A stretch of DNA of 64,000 nucleotides from Micromonospora peucetia (GTDB lineage: Bacteria > Actinomycetota > Actinomycetes > Mycobacteriales > Micromonosporaceae): NCBI RefSeq assembly GCF_900091625.1, contig NZ_FMIC01000002.1, forward strand, positions 620,001-684,000. The letters run 5' to 3'. Position 1 is the first letter of the stretch, and every line of letters starts with the position of its first letter. Under the pieces are notes generated by a model that was not told where the DNA came from, ran no database searches, and was given only the letters and a program-made list of their open reading frames with translations. Shown piece by piece: positions 16,691 to 36,600 of this stretch. Both the position numbers and the translations under genes were made by a program.

Positions 16691-17902
16691 ATGGCGAACA
16701 AGTGCCCGGTGCACGGGCATCAGCAATTGATGGACGACGACTACTTCGCGAGCCCGTACGCGGCGTACGAACTCTATGCCTCTCTGCACGAGAAGGGTGC
16801 GGTCCACCGGACCTGCCTCGACGACCACGGTCCGGTGTGGCTGGTCACCGGCCACGCCGAGGTCTACTCCGCACTGCGCGACCGGCGCCTCGCGCGTCCC
16901 CGCGAGTACAGCAACGGCGACTTCACCAGCCAGCGCTTCCCGGAGGGTTCGGCGACCGGCACCATCGTCACCCTCGACCCGCCGGAGCACACGCGACTCA
17001 AGAAAATGATCAACTTTACCTTCCTGCCCCGCAACCTGGAGACCTTCCGCCCCCGGGTGCACCAGCTGGTCGAGGCCCGGCTGGACGCCATCGAGGCGGC
17101 GGGCGGGGGCGACCTGGTCGAGGACTACGCGGCCATCCTGCCGATCACGATCGTCTGCGACGTGCTCGGCATCCGCGAGGAGTACCGCAAGGACCTGAAG
17201 CACTGGGCGGACCTGGTCTTCAGCGGCGACAACGAGACCAACGCGATGGTCCGCACGAAGATGTCGCAGTTCATGAACATGGTCCGGGAGGAGAAGACGA
17301 AGGATCCCGGCGACGACCTCTTCTCGTACTGGATCCACGCCAAGAACGCCGACGGGGAGCCCGAACTCAACGTCTACCAGGTGATGGCTCTGGCCCTGCT
17401 GACGATGCTGGGCGGCTACGACACCACCGCCGGCATGATCGGCCGGGGTGCGCTGGCGCTGCTCGACAGCCCCGAGACGCTGGACCGGCTCCGCCGGGAC
17501 CCGGACCTGTTCGACGTGGCCGTCGAGGAGTTGCTACGCAAGCACGGCTCCGTGCACCACGGCTTCCGGCGCTTCGCCACCGAGGACCTGGAGATCGACG
17601 GTACGAAGATCGCCAAGGGTGACACGGTGCTGCTGCACCTGACCGCCGCCGGCAACGACCCGAAGCGGTTCCCCGATCCGCAGGTGCTCGACATCGACCG
17701 CGCCGACAAGGCGCACGTGGCGTTCGGCGGCGGCCCGCACTTCTGCTCCGGCTCCGAGCTGGCCCGGATGGAGACGACCATCGCGCTACGCCAACTGTTC
17801 ACCCGCTTCCCCAACATCAAGCTGGCCGCACCTCGGGAGTCGCTGAGGGTGCGGCGTACCCCGCTGGTGCCCGCACTGGTGTCCCTCCCGGTCACGGTCT
17901 GA
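16691..17902 (+). CDS. Cytochrome P450 monooxygenase
   Basis: A 403-residue bacterial class I P450. The I-helix motif is GGYDTTAG (acid-alcohol pair intact), the K-helix ExxR is in EELLRKHG, and the heme loop is FGGGPHFCSG with the thiolate cysteine near residue 352. The loop after the cysteine (SGSELAR) departs from the usual LGxxLAR but keeps the structural glycine. It needs a ferredoxin; the 3Fe-4S ferredoxin at 18788-19033 is the nearest candidate. As the only P450 in the locus it is a likely tailoring hydroxylase or epoxidase for the polyketide. GAGG lies seven bases upstream of the ATG. Confidence 0.93.
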   Translation: MANKCPVHGHQQLMDDDYFASPYAAYELYASLHEKGAVHRTCLDDHGPVWLVTGHAEVYSALRDRRLARPREYSNGDFTSQRFPEGSATGTIVTLDPPEHTRLKKMINFTFLPRNLETFRPRVHQLVEARLDAIEAAGGGDLVEDYAAILPITIVCDVLGIREEYRKDLKHWADLVFSGDNETNAMVRTKMSQFMNMVREEKTKDPGDDLFSYWIHAKNADGEPELNVYQVMALALLTMLGGYDTTAGMIGRGALALLDSPETLDRLRRDPDLFDVAVEELLRKHGSVHHGFRRFATEDLEIDGTKIAKGDTVLLHLTAAGNDPKRFPDPQVLDIDRADKAHVAFGGGPHFCSGSELARMETTIALRQLFTRFPNIKLAAPRESLRVRRTPLVPALVSLPVTV

Positions 17903-17923
17903 GCCCTTTCCCCACCCCGCCCG

Positions 17924-18385
17924 CCCCGCATCGCGTACGCCGATTCGCGGCGGAGCGTGACCCGCGCGGAGTTGGCGGCCCGGACGGCGCGGCTCGCCGG
18001 CCACCTCGCCGATCTCGGCGTGTGGTTGGCGGACCGCGTCGTCGTCCTGCTGGACGGCGTCACGGCGGTGCAGGGCGTCCTCGCCGTCGTCCGGGCTGCT
18101 GATCCGGGCGCTCGACGAGGACCGGCCGGCGGGCTCCCGCCTGGTCGTGCTGACCCGCGGCGCCGTCCACGCCGACGTTCGCCCGCCACCTGGGGGCGCC
18201 CACGACGTACGCGAACTGGTCCTGGTGGGGCCGGACGACGTTCCCGCCGACACGCCGGCCGAGCTGGCGACGTTCGGCTGGAGGCGACGCTGGACGAGGT
18301 GGGGACGGCGGACGCGGCCGAGACGGACATCGCCGCGGCCCTGCAACGACTGCTGACGAAGTGGCGCGACAAGTCCGACCCGGCT
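17924..18385 (+). pseudogene. Decayed NRPS/PKS remnant
   Basis: Three coding-like fragments in two frames with no usable gene. About 17924-18100 reads as the N-terminal part of an adenylating domain (SVTRAELAARTARLAGHLAD, then DRVVVLLD and VLAVVRAA). About 18096-18285, in another frame, reads like the linker before a KR domain (SRLVVLTRGAV). About 18280-18385, back in the first frame, reads as a PKS C-terminal linker or docking segment (RLEATLDE, then IAAALQRLLTKWRD). The fragments come from different parts of megasynthases, so this is a scar of past module gain and loss rather than a gene. Confidence 0.6.
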
Positions 18386-18464
18386 CCAGCCGAGCGGGCG
18401 GGGCGGGGCGGTCGATCGGCTCGTCGTCGGGAGGCCAACGGCCTCACCGCGGACGCTGTCGAGC

Positions 18465-18620
18465 TGCCCCGTCCATGCGACCAACGTCCCCCAGGTGGCC
18501 TGCTCGGCCCTGCCCCATCTGTGCGGCCCGGCGTCCTGGGTGGCCGAGGCCGGCCCTGCCCCATCTGTGCGTGCCCGGCGTCCCCGGGTGGCGTGCTCGG
18601 CCCCGCCCCATCTGTGCGTG
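18465..18620. repeat. 46-bp tandem repeat, about four copies
   Basis: Copies begin at 18465, 18511, 18557 and 18604 (spacings 46, 46, 47 bp). The best-conserved core is TGCCCCATCTGTGCG, with a flanking GGCGTCCC(C/T)GGGTGGC; the first copy is the most diverged and the last fades after the core. Unit length is not a multiple of three and the frame is not kept, so it is a non-coding minisatellite. It sits between the decayed remnant and the terminator of the minus-strand operon. Confidence 0.8.
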
Positions 18621-18747
18621 CAGCTCGACAGGTCGCTTCGAGTTGACCGGAGCTGTCCCGGTGACCGACCCGGCCCCCGCCGCGGCACGCCGCGCCCGAC
18701 CAAATCCCGATTCGACGCCGAACTCGACTTCTCACCCGCCTCGAACC

Positions 18748-18782
18748 GGGCCCGCCGGGCGGGGAATCCACCCGGCGGGCCC
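18748..18782 (-). terminator. Intrinsic terminator of the PKS operon
   Basis: A perfect 12-bp inverted repeat (GGGCCCGCCGGG at 18748-18759 pairing with 18771-18782) with an 11-base loop, starting five bases beyond the ferredoxin stop codon on the minus strand. It should close the long leftward PKS transcript. Confidence 0.75.
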
Positions 18783-18787
18783 CGCCG

Positions 18788-19033
18788 TCACCGCTTCGGG
18801 GCGAGCTGCGTCCCGGTCTGCACGTCGAACACCGAGATGGCCTCCACCGGGCAGAACTCGGCGGCCTCGATCACCTTGTCGGACGGCGCGACCACGTCGG
18901 CCAGCGGCGCGGAGACGACGTCCATCGCGAAGTGGTCCGGCGCGGTGCCGACGCAGAAGCCCGAACTGATGCACCGGACCTGGTCCACTGCCAACCGCCA
19001 GCCGGCCTGGTCGCCGGATCCGTTCGGGCTCAC
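18788..19033 (-). CDS. 3Fe-4S ferredoxin
   Basis: An 81-residue ferredoxin with C21, C27 and C61 in the pattern C-x5-C ... CP (CISSGFC and EFCPVEAI), typical of the single-cluster 3Fe-4S ferredoxins that reduce actinomycete P450s. GTG start at 19033 behind GAGAGGGG. It is the last gene of the PKS arm and faces the P450 gene 0.9 kb away across the decayed remnant; it is the obvious electron donor. No ferredoxin reductase is encoded in the window, so a general reductase must serve. Confidence 0.9.
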   Translation of the reverse strand: MSPNGSGDQAGWRLAVDQVRCISSGFCVGTAPDHFAMDVVSAPLADVVAPSDKVIEAAEFCPVEAISVFDVQTGTQLAPKR

Positions 19034-19120
19034 CGCTGCCCCTCTCGTCGAACGTGCACTGTGCCGGGTCGGCGTGCCGCGGGCGGCGGTCCGCCCGGAT
19101 GCGGCGCGCGGCGGCCCACC

Positions 19121-20005
19121 TCAGGTCACCACCGAGTACTTCTGCCAGCCGGTCGCGACGACCTCCGGTGCGGACAGCGTCGCGGCCGGCCGGGCCGGGT
19201 CGAACGTGCCGTTGTGCAGGTGGACGACGAGCGTGCCGTCGGCGCGCAGGCCCAACAGGTCCGGCCGGCCGTCGAGGTCGATGTCGGTCACCGTGATGAT
19301 TTCGAACTCCTGCCAGCCCCGGCCGAGCGTGAACCACCGGCCCTCTCCGCGCCACCACGGGCCCTCACCGGTGGTGTCGTGCGCGAACTCGTACAGGTCG
19401 AGGTCACCGTTGGCGCGGCGCACCAGCAGATCAGGCCGGCCGGTGCCGGTGACGTCGGCCATCGCCAGCGGGAAATCCTCGACGTCGACCGTCACCAGGC
19501 GGTGCGCGGTGCGGTCGTACGTCTCGTTCTGCCGCACCTCCCGCTGGTTGAAGAACGCGTCCACGTGGCCCGCGTCCCGCTCGCGGCCGAACATGTCGTC
19601 ACAGCCGTCCAGGTCCACGTCGGCGATGCCGAGGGTCTCCCACTTCTTGTCGTCCCGCGCGCCGGAGATGCGGATCGGCTCGCCGAGGGTGTCGAGACCG
19701 TTCAGCCCACCCCTGTTCGGGTAGAGAAAGATCCCGTGCGTTTCGTTCATATGGCTCATGCTCACGCCGATGACGTCGGCGTAGCCGTTGCCGTTGACGT
19801 CGATGGTGCGGACAAGCCCGTGGTCCCGTTCCGGATGGAAGCGGGTGCTGATCAGCTCCGGCTCGCCGAAGGTATCGCTACCCCGGTAACTGCCACTGTG
19901 CGGAAAGACCAACAGCTCGCCCGTGAATTCGTCGCGAACCAGGATGTCCATCCTCCCGTCCCCGTTGAACGAACGGCAGTGACCATTTCCCTTCATGCGT
20001 GCCAC
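19121..20005 (-). CDS. VCBS/FG-GAP repeat protein without a signal peptide
   Basis: A 294-residue protein built of about five FG-GAP/VCBS blades, each with a calcium-loop-like acidic motif: NGDGRMD, DVNGNGYAD, DVDLDGCDD, DVTGTGRPD and DIDLDGRPD. Such repeats form beta-propellers. GTG start at 20005 with GGAGGT five bases before it; the same start context is found in the truncated paralogue at 6441-6650. There is no signal peptide or membrane segment, unusual for a family that is mostly secreted, so it appears cytoplasmic. It lies between the FMN enzyme and the ferredoxin. Its role in the pathway is unknown; a scaffold, a cyclisation catalyst or an immunity protein are all possible. Confidence 0.82.
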   Translation of the reverse strand: MARMKGNGHCRSFNGDGRMDILVRDEFTGELLVFPHSGSYRGSDTFGEPELISTRFHPERDHGLVRTIDVNGNGYADVIGVSMSHMNETHGIFLYPNRGGLNGLDTLGEPIRISGARDDKKWETLGIADVDLDGCDDMFGRERDAGHVDAFFNQREVRQNETYDRTAHRLVTVDVEDFPLAMADVTGTGRPDLLVRRANGDLDLYEFAHDTTGEGPWWRGEGRWFTLGRGWQEFEIITVTDIDLDGRPDLLGLRADGTLVVHLHNGTFDPARPAATLSAPEVVATGWQKYSVVT

Positions 20006-20063
20006 AAATTACCTCCACGTACGCCCCGAAATACGACAGTCCGATCATTGTGAGAGGCCCGGA

Positions 20064-20092
20064 GGGAGTAATCCCCACCTGCACCCCTCACC
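20064..20092. promoter_or_regulatory. Conserved leader motif, copy A
   Basis: On the minus strand the block reads GGTGAGGGGTG followed by GGTGGGGATTACTCCC, about 60-90 bases upstream of the VCBS start at 20005. It matches the block at 6729-6756 upstream of the truncated paralogue. The CCCC words are 11 bp apart here. It may be an internal promoter that gives the VCBS and ferredoxin genes extra expression under the locus regulator, or just homology left from the duplication. Confidence 0.45.
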
Positions 20093-20131
20093 CCCCGCGA
20101 AGACGGCACCACAGCCGGACACTGTGCGGAG

Positions 20132-21328
20132 TCAGCGAAACCTGACGTGTGAACGGTTCAGCTCGCCCACCGAGGACACCCCGAGCAGCTTCATGGTGAC
20201 CTCGATCTCCCGGCTCAGGATCTCCATTGCCCGTACGACGCCACGACGGCCGCCGGCCATCAGCCCGTACTGGTAGGCGCGTCCGACCACGGCGGCGGTG
20301 GCGCCCAACGCGATCGCGGCGACGATGTCCGCGCCCGAGGTGATGCCGGTGTCCACGAGCACCTCGACCCGGTCGCCGACCTCGTCGACCACGTGCGGCA
20401 GCAGCTCGACGGGCACCGGGGCCCGGTCGAGCTTGCGGCCGCCGTGCGTGGACAACCACACCCCGTCGACCCCGACGGCCGCGACCCGCCTGGCGTCGGC
20501 GACGCTCTGCACGCCCTTGGCGACGAGCTTGCCCGACCAGGCGCCGCGCAGCCACTCGACGTCCTCGATGGACAGCCGGGGATTGAACACCCGTTTGATC
20601 ATGTCGGACGCGGAACCGCCGGTTGCCTTGAGCACCTGCGGCGACGGGGTGCCGGCCCGCCACTGCCGCAACCACCAGCCTGGGTGCAGGAACGCCTCGG
20701 CGATGGTGCCGACGCTCATCGACGGCGGGATGGTGAGCCCGTTACGGATGTCGCGACGACGCGGCACGGAGATCGGCGTGTCCAGCGTCAGCAGGATGGT
20801 GTCGAACCTCGCCTCCTCGGCGAGCGCGAGCAGTTCCTTGACCATCGCCCGGTCCTCGGCGAAGTACAGCTGGAACCAGTGCCGGCCCTGCGGCGCGGCG
20901 GCCGCGACGTCCGCCAGCGACGTGGTCGCGAGGGTGGAGACCGAGTACGGGATGCCGAACTGCTGCGCGACCGAGGCCACCGCGGGCTCGCCCTCGGCGT
21001 GCATCACCCGGTTGAACCCGACGGGCGCCAGGGCGAACGGCAGCTTCTGCCGCTTGCCGAGCACCGTCCGGCTGGTGTCGAGGGCGGACACGTCGCGCAG
21101 CACCGACGGCTGGAACTCGATGTTGGCGAACGTCTCCCGCGCGCGGCTGAGACTGCGCTCGCTGTCCGCCGCCCCGTCGCAGTAGTCGAACACCATCCGG
21201 GGCACCGCCCTGCGGGCGACAGCGCGCAGGTCGGCGATGCCCGCCGCACGCAGCAGCCGACGTTCCGTCGGGTTCCACGCCATCTTTGGCGGCTTGATCA
21301 GCGTGCTCATCCGGGCGGACTTGCTCAT
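20132..21328 (-). CDS. FMN-dependent alpha-hydroxy-acid oxidase homologue, with altered FMN site
   Basis: A 398-residue TIM-barrel protein of the glycolate oxidase/lactate/mandelate dehydrogenase family. Visible conserved residues are Y155 in WFQLYF, K271 in VAKGV, the catalytic base H295 and substrate arginine R298 in STHGGRKLD. Two positions differ from the family: the usual SNHGGR asparagine is threonine, and the phosphate-binding GGxRxG loop reads TGITSG (327-332), so the arginine is threonine. It might oxidise an alpha-hydroxy-acid precursor, a glycine-derived unit, or an on-pathway hydroxyl; whether it still binds FMN normally is open. AAGGA precedes the ATG; 53 bases separate it from PKS D. 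Confidence 0.85.
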   Translation of the reverse strand: MSKSARMSTLIKPPKMAWNPTERRLLRAAGIADLRAVARRAVPRMVFDYCDGAADSERSLSRARETFANIEFQPSVLRDVSALDTSRTVLGKRQKLPFALAPVGFNRVMHAEGEPAVASVAQQFGIPYSVSTLATTSLADVAAAAPQGRHWFQLYFAEDRAMVKELLALAEEARFDTILLTLDTPISVPRRRDIRNGLTIPPSMSVGTIAEAFLHPGWWLRQWRAGTPSPQVLKATGGSASDMIKRVFNPRLSIEDVEWLRGAWSGKLVAKGVQSVADARRVAAVGVDGVWLSTHGGRKLDRAPVPVELLPHVVDEVGDRVEVLVDTGITSGADIVAAIALGATAAVVGRAYQYGLMAGGRRGVVRAMEILSREIEVTMKLLGVSSVGELNRSHVRFR

Positions 21329-21381
21329 GGGGCTTCCTTCCGAAGGGGGGTGACGAAGGGCCGCTCCTCGTCATGGGGTTG

Positions 21382-30627
<9,246 letters not shown>

Positions 30628-30653
30628 CAGTAGCCCTCCTCAGCGCGTCCGGC

Positions 30654-33600
30654 TCAACCGGTGCCGAGTTCGTCGTCGATGAACCGCAACAGGTCGTCGG
30701 CCGAGGCGGTCTTCAGCACCAGGCCCACGTCCAGGCCGTCGGGTTCGGTGTCCACGTCGGACCTGCCACGCCAATTCGACATCACCGCGTGCAACCGCTC
30801 GGTAATCCGTGCCTTGACCGGGTCCGCCAGACCCGCCGCGCCGGCCTGGGCGAAGGAGCGTTCCAGCCGGTCCAGCTCGGCCAGCAGCCCCGCCGCCGGG
30901 TCCACCTCGGCCGGGGTCAGCCCGGCCAGCAGGTGGTCGGTGAGCGCCGCGGCGGTCGGGTGGTCGAAGACCATGGTGGCGGAGAGCTTCAGGCCGGTGG
31001 CGGCCTTCAGCCGGTTGCGGAACTCGACCGCCGTCAGCGAGTCGAAGCCGAGCTCGGTGAACGGCCGGTCGGGGTCCACCGCGCCGGCGCCAGCGTGCCC
31101 GAGCACGGCCGCGGCCTGTGCCTTGACGAACTCCAGCGCGGTGTGCCGCCGCTGTGGGCCGCTCTGGCTCGCCAGGTGATCCCGCAGCGCGCCGGGCGAC
31201 TGCGCCGCCTGTTCCACCGCCCGTCGGGACGGGCCCCGCACCAGGCCCCGCAGCAGCGTGGGCAGCATGCCCACCCGGCCCAGCTCGCGCAGGGCCGCCG
31301 GGTCCACCGGCATCGGCACCAGCAACGGCTCGTCGACCAGCTCCGCCGCGTCGTAGAGCGCCATGCCCTGCCGCACCGACAGTTCCAACAGCCCGACGCG
31401 GGCCATCCGGGCCCGGTCGTTGGCGTCCAGGTGCGCGGTCATCCCGCTCGCCTCGCCCCACAGGCCCCAGGCGAGCGAACGGGCGGGCAGCCCGGCCGCG
31501 CGGCGCCGCGCCACGAGCGCGTCCAGGAAGGTGTTCGCCGCCGCGTAGTTGCCCTGCCCGGGGCCGCCCATCGTGCCGGCCGCCGCGGAGAACACCACGA
31601 ACTCGGCCAACTCGGCGTCCAGGGTCAGCTCGTGCAGGTTGACCGCGGCGTCGACCTTGGGCCGCAGCACCGCCTCGACCTGCTCCGGGGTCAGCGCGGA
31701 CACCAGGCCGTCGGCGAGGACGCCCGCCGTGTGCACCACGGCGGTCAGTGGGTGCGCGGCGGGCACCCGGGCCAGGGTCGCGGCCAGCGCCGCGCGGTCC
31801 GCCGCGTCGCACGCCACGACGGTGACCTGCGCGCCGTACGAGGTCAGCTCGGCCACCAGCTCGGCGGCCCCGGGGGCGTCCGGGCCACGGCGGCTGGTCA
31901 GCAGGAGGTGTCGTACCCCGCGTCGGGTCACCAGGTGACGCGCCAGCAGCCCGCCGAGCGTGCCGGTGCCACCCGTGACGAGCACCGTGCCGTCGGGGTT
32001 CCGCCGGGGCGGCGCGGTGAGCACGAGCTTGCCGACGTGCTTCGCCTTGGACATGAACCGGAACGCCTCCGGGGCACGGCGCAGGTCGTACGGCCGCACC
32101 GGCAGTGGCGTGAGGTGGCCCGCCGCGAACAGGGCGACCACCTCGCGCAGGATCGCGCCGACCCGGTCCGGGTCGATGGCGAGCAGGTCGAACGCCTGGT
32201 AGGAGACGCCGGGATGGTCGGTGGCGACCTGCTGCGGGTCGCGTACGTCGGTCTTGCCCATCTCGACGAACCGGCCGCCGGAGCCCAGCAGGCGCAGCGA
32301 GGCGTCGACGAACTCCTTGGCCAGCGAGTCGATCACCACGTCGATACCGGCCGCGCCGAACCGCTGCTCGAACTCCAGCGTGCGCGAGTTGCCGAGGTGC
32401 GTCTCCGGCAGCCCCATCCCGCGCAGCGCGTCCCACTTGCCGGGGCTGGCGGTGCCGTACACCTCGGCGCCGAAGTGCCGGGCGAGCCGGACCGCCGCCA
32501 TGCCGACACCGCCGGCGGCGGCGTGCACCAGCACCCGCTCCCCCGGCTTCACCTGAGCCAGGTCGACCAGCGCGTGGTAGGCGGTGCAGAACGCGATCGG
32601 TGTCGACGCCGCGGTCGCGAACGACCAGCCCGACGGCACCGGCACGACCATCCGCGCGTCGGCGACCACCTCGGTGCCGAAGGCGGCGTGGAACAGGCCC
32701 ATGACCCGGTCGCCGACCGCGACGCCGGTCACGTCCGGCGCGGTCTCGACGACGACGCCCGCGCCCTCGCCGCCCATCACCCCACCGCCGGGGTACATGT
32801 CGAGGGCGATCAGCACGTCCCGGAAGTTCAGGCCGGCGGCCCGCATCGCGATGCGCACCTGGCCCGGATCCAACGGGCGGGGCTCCTCCGCCTCGGGCAG
32901 CAGCGCGAGGTTGTCCAGCGTGCCGCGCTCGGTGACGTCCAGCCGCCAGCGGTCGACCGGCGGCGCCGCCAGCGCGGGGCTGCTGGCCGCGCGGGCGAGC
33001 CGCGGCGCCAGCAGGACACCGTCGCGGACGGCGAGCTGCGGCTCGCCGTCCGCGACCGCCGCCGCGAGCATCCGGTGCGGTTCGCGGTCGTCGACGTCGA
33101 GCAGGACGAAACGGTCCGGGTTCTCGCTCTGCGCCGACCGGAGCAGGCCCCACACCGGCGAGCTGGCCAGGTCGCCGGCCGCCTCGTGCACGCTCACCGC
33201 GCCCCGGGTGACGACGACCAGCCGGGCGTCGGCGAACCGCTCCTCCGCGAGCCATCCGCGCAGCACCGCGAGCGTGTCGTGGACGACCCGGTGGGCCGCC
33301 CCGGCGGGGTCGTCGGCCGAGTCGGCCACGCAGGGCAGGACGACCAGGGCGGGCGGCTGCGCGCCGTCGGCGACGCGGGCCCGCAGCGTCGCCAGGTCCG
33401 GGTAGGTGTCGGTGACGAGACCCGCGTCCTGCGGCAGGGTGCACCCGCCGAGGGCCGCCCAACGGACGTCCGGCGGGGCCGCCGGCGGGGCGACCGGAAT
33501 CCACTCCAGGCGGAACAGGGCGTCGTGGTGCGTGTTCGGCTGCGCGGGGGCGGTGGCCTCCCGCAGCACCAGCGACTCGACCTCGGCGACCACCGTGTTG

Positions 33601-36600
33601 GTCTGGTCGGCGACGGTCACCGCGACCGTGTTCCGGCCGCGCGGTCGCAGCCGGACGCGCAGTTCCGTCGCGCCGACGGCGTGCACGGACACCCCGCTCC
33701 ACTCGAACGGCAGCAGCGCCCCGGTGCCGCTGGTGACGAGCGCGAGCGGGTGCAGCGCGGCGTCGAGCAGCGCCGGGTGCAGGCCGTATCCGGCCGCCGT
33801 CCGGGCGGCGGCCGCCGGCAGGGCCACCTCGGCGAAGATATCCTCGCCCTGCCGCCACACCCGGCGTACGCCCTGGAACGTCGGGCCGTACGTGAGACCG
33901 GCCGAGGCCAGGGTGGCGTACAGCTCGTCGGACCCGACCGGCTCGGCCGTCGGTGGCCAGGCGGTGTCGAAGCTACCTGCCGGCTCCCCGGGGGCGAGCA
34001 GACCGACGCCGTGCCGCACCCACGGCGCCGCGTCGGTGGCGACCCCGTCCGGTCGGGAGTGGATGGTCAGCTGCCGCTGCCCGTTCCCGTCCGGCGCGCC
34101 GACCCGCATCTGCACCTGGACCCCACCCTTCTCGGGCAGCACCAGGGGCGCGGTCAGGGTCAGCTCCTCGACCCGGCCGCAGTCGACCTCGTCGCCCGCG
34201 CGGACCGCGAGATCCACCAGCGCGGTCCCGGGCACGAACACCTGCCCGCCGACCCGGTGGTCGGCCAGCCACGGGTGCGCGGCCACCGAGATACGGCCGG
34301 TGAACAGCAGGCCGTCGGTGTCGGCCAGCGCGACCGCCGCGCCGAGCAGCGGGTGCTCGGTGGCGCCGAGGCCCAGCCCGGCCGCGTCGGCGGTGGCCGC
34401 CCCGACGGCCGGCCAGTACCGCTCGTGCTGGAACGGGTAGCCGGGCAGCCGGACCCGGCGCGCGCCCTCGAACCCCCACGTCGGCTGGACGCCGTGGACG
34501 TGCGCCTCGCCGAGGGAGAGCAGGAAGCGCGTAAGGCCCCCCTCGTCCCGGCGCAGCGAGCCGACCACGGTGGCGGTGGCCTCCGCGTCGTCGATGACGT
34601 CCTGCACCCCGATGGTCAGCACCGGGTGCGGGCTGACCTCCACGATCGTGGTTACGCCCGCGTCGAGCAGGGCGCGGATGGCCGGCTCGTACCACACGGT
34701 CTGGCGCAGGTTGCGGTACCAGTACTCGGCGTCCAGCGCGACGTCGTCCAGCCAGCGGTCGTCCACCGTCGAGTAGAGCGGCACCTCGGGCCGGCGGGGC
34801 TCCAGCCCGGCCAGGACCTCGCGCAGCTCCTCGTGCAGCTCCTCCACGTACGCCGAGTGTGACGCGTAGTCCACGTCGATGCGCTTGGCGCGCACGCCGT
34901 CGCGCTCGCACTCGGCCAGCAGCTCGTCGAGGGCGTCCAGCTCGCCGGCCGCCACCGTCGAGCGCGGCCCGTTGACGGTCGCGACGGTCACCCGGCCGTC
35001 GAAGCGCTCCAACCGGTCCCGCACCTGTGCCACCGGCAGCGGCACGGACACCATGCCGCCCTTGCCGGACAGCCGCAGCAACGCCCGGCTGCGCAGGGCG
35101 ACGACCCTGGCCGCGTCCGCCACGGAGAGCGCGCCCGCCACGCAGGCGGCGGCGATCTCACCCTGGGAGTGCCCCACCACGGCGGCGGGCTCGACCCCGT
35201 GGGAGCGCCACAGCGCCGCGAGCGACACCATGACGGCGAACAGGACGGGCTGGACGACGTCCACCCGGTCCAGCTCCTCCCCCCGCCGCAGCACGGCCTC
35301 CAGGGACCAGTCGACGTGCGGCGCCAGCGCGGCCTCGCACTCGGCCATCCGCGCGGCGAACACCGGGGAGGCGTCGAGCAGCTCCACGGCCATGCCGATC
35401 CACTGCGAGCCCTGCCCGGGGAAGGAGAAGGCCACCTTCCCGGGCGTGCCGGCGGCGACCCCGGTGGCCAGGTTCGGCGCGGGCTCCCCCGCCGCGAGCG
35501 CGGCCAGGCCGGCGCGCAGCTCGTCGGCCCCGCCCACCACGACCGCGCGGCGCGAGTGGGTGGTCCGCAGCGACAGCGAGTACGCCAGGTCGCGGGGCGG
35601 CACGTCGGCCAGCAGCGGCTCGATCTCGGCGGCCTGCTGGCGCAGCGCGCCGTCCGACCGGGCGGAGAGCACCAGCGCGACCGGCCCGTCGTCGTACGGC
35701 CGGTCGGCCTCGGGCGGCTCCGGGGCCTCCTCGATGACGAGGTGGGCGTTGGTGCCGCTGAACCCGAACGACGAGACACCGCCCCGGCGCGGGTGTCCGT
35801 CGCGCCGCCACGGCTGCGGTTCGGCCAGCAGCCGCACCCCGCCCGACCAGTCGACGTGCGCCGTCGGCTCGGCCACGTGCAGGGTCCGGGGCAGTTCACC
35901 GTGCCGCAGCGCGAGCACCATCTTGATCACCCCGGCGACGCCGGCGGCGGCCTGGGTGTGCCCGATGTTCGACTTCACCGAGCCGAGCCAGAGCGGCCGG
36001 TCCGCGGCCCGGTCCCGGCCGTACGTGGCGAACAGCGCGTCGACCTCGATGGGATCGCCGAGCGTCGTGCCGGTGCCGTGCGCCTCGACCACGTCCACGT
36101 CGGAGGTGGACAGTCCGGCGTCGGCCAGCGCCTGCCGGATGACCCGCTGCTGCGACGGGCCGTTGGGGGCGGTCAGCCCGTTCGACGCGCCGTCGGAGTT
36201 GACCGCGCTGCCGCGTACCACGGCGAGGACCTGGTGGCCGGCGGCGAGCGCGTCGGAGAGCCGCTCCAACACGACCACGCCGATCCCCTCGCCCCAGTTG
36301 GTGCCGTCCGCGCCGGCCGCGAACGCCTTGCAGCGCCCGTCCGGGGCGAGCCCGCGCATCCGGCTGAACTCCAGGAACGCGCCCGGCGTCGACATGGCGG
36401 TCACGCCGCCCGCGACCGCCATCGCGCACTCGCCCGAGCGCAGCGCCCGCACCGCCAGGTGCATCGCCACCAGCGACGACGAGCAGGCGGTGTCCACCGT
36501 CACGGCCGGGCCCTCCAGCCCCAGCACGTACGAGAGGCGACCGGACATGATGCTCGCGGCGTTGCCGGTGGCCATGAAGCCCTCCGCGCTCGCCCCGGCC

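Noticed and set aside
18465..18620. CRISPR array
   Set aside because: The 46-bp units are contiguous without unique spacers and no cas genes are nearby; it is a tandem minisatellite.
17957..18646. A single intact plus-strand gene after the P450
   Set aside because: The similarity switches frame and between unrelated domain types; the downstream part is Arg/Gly/Pro-rich noise that runs into the tandem repeat.
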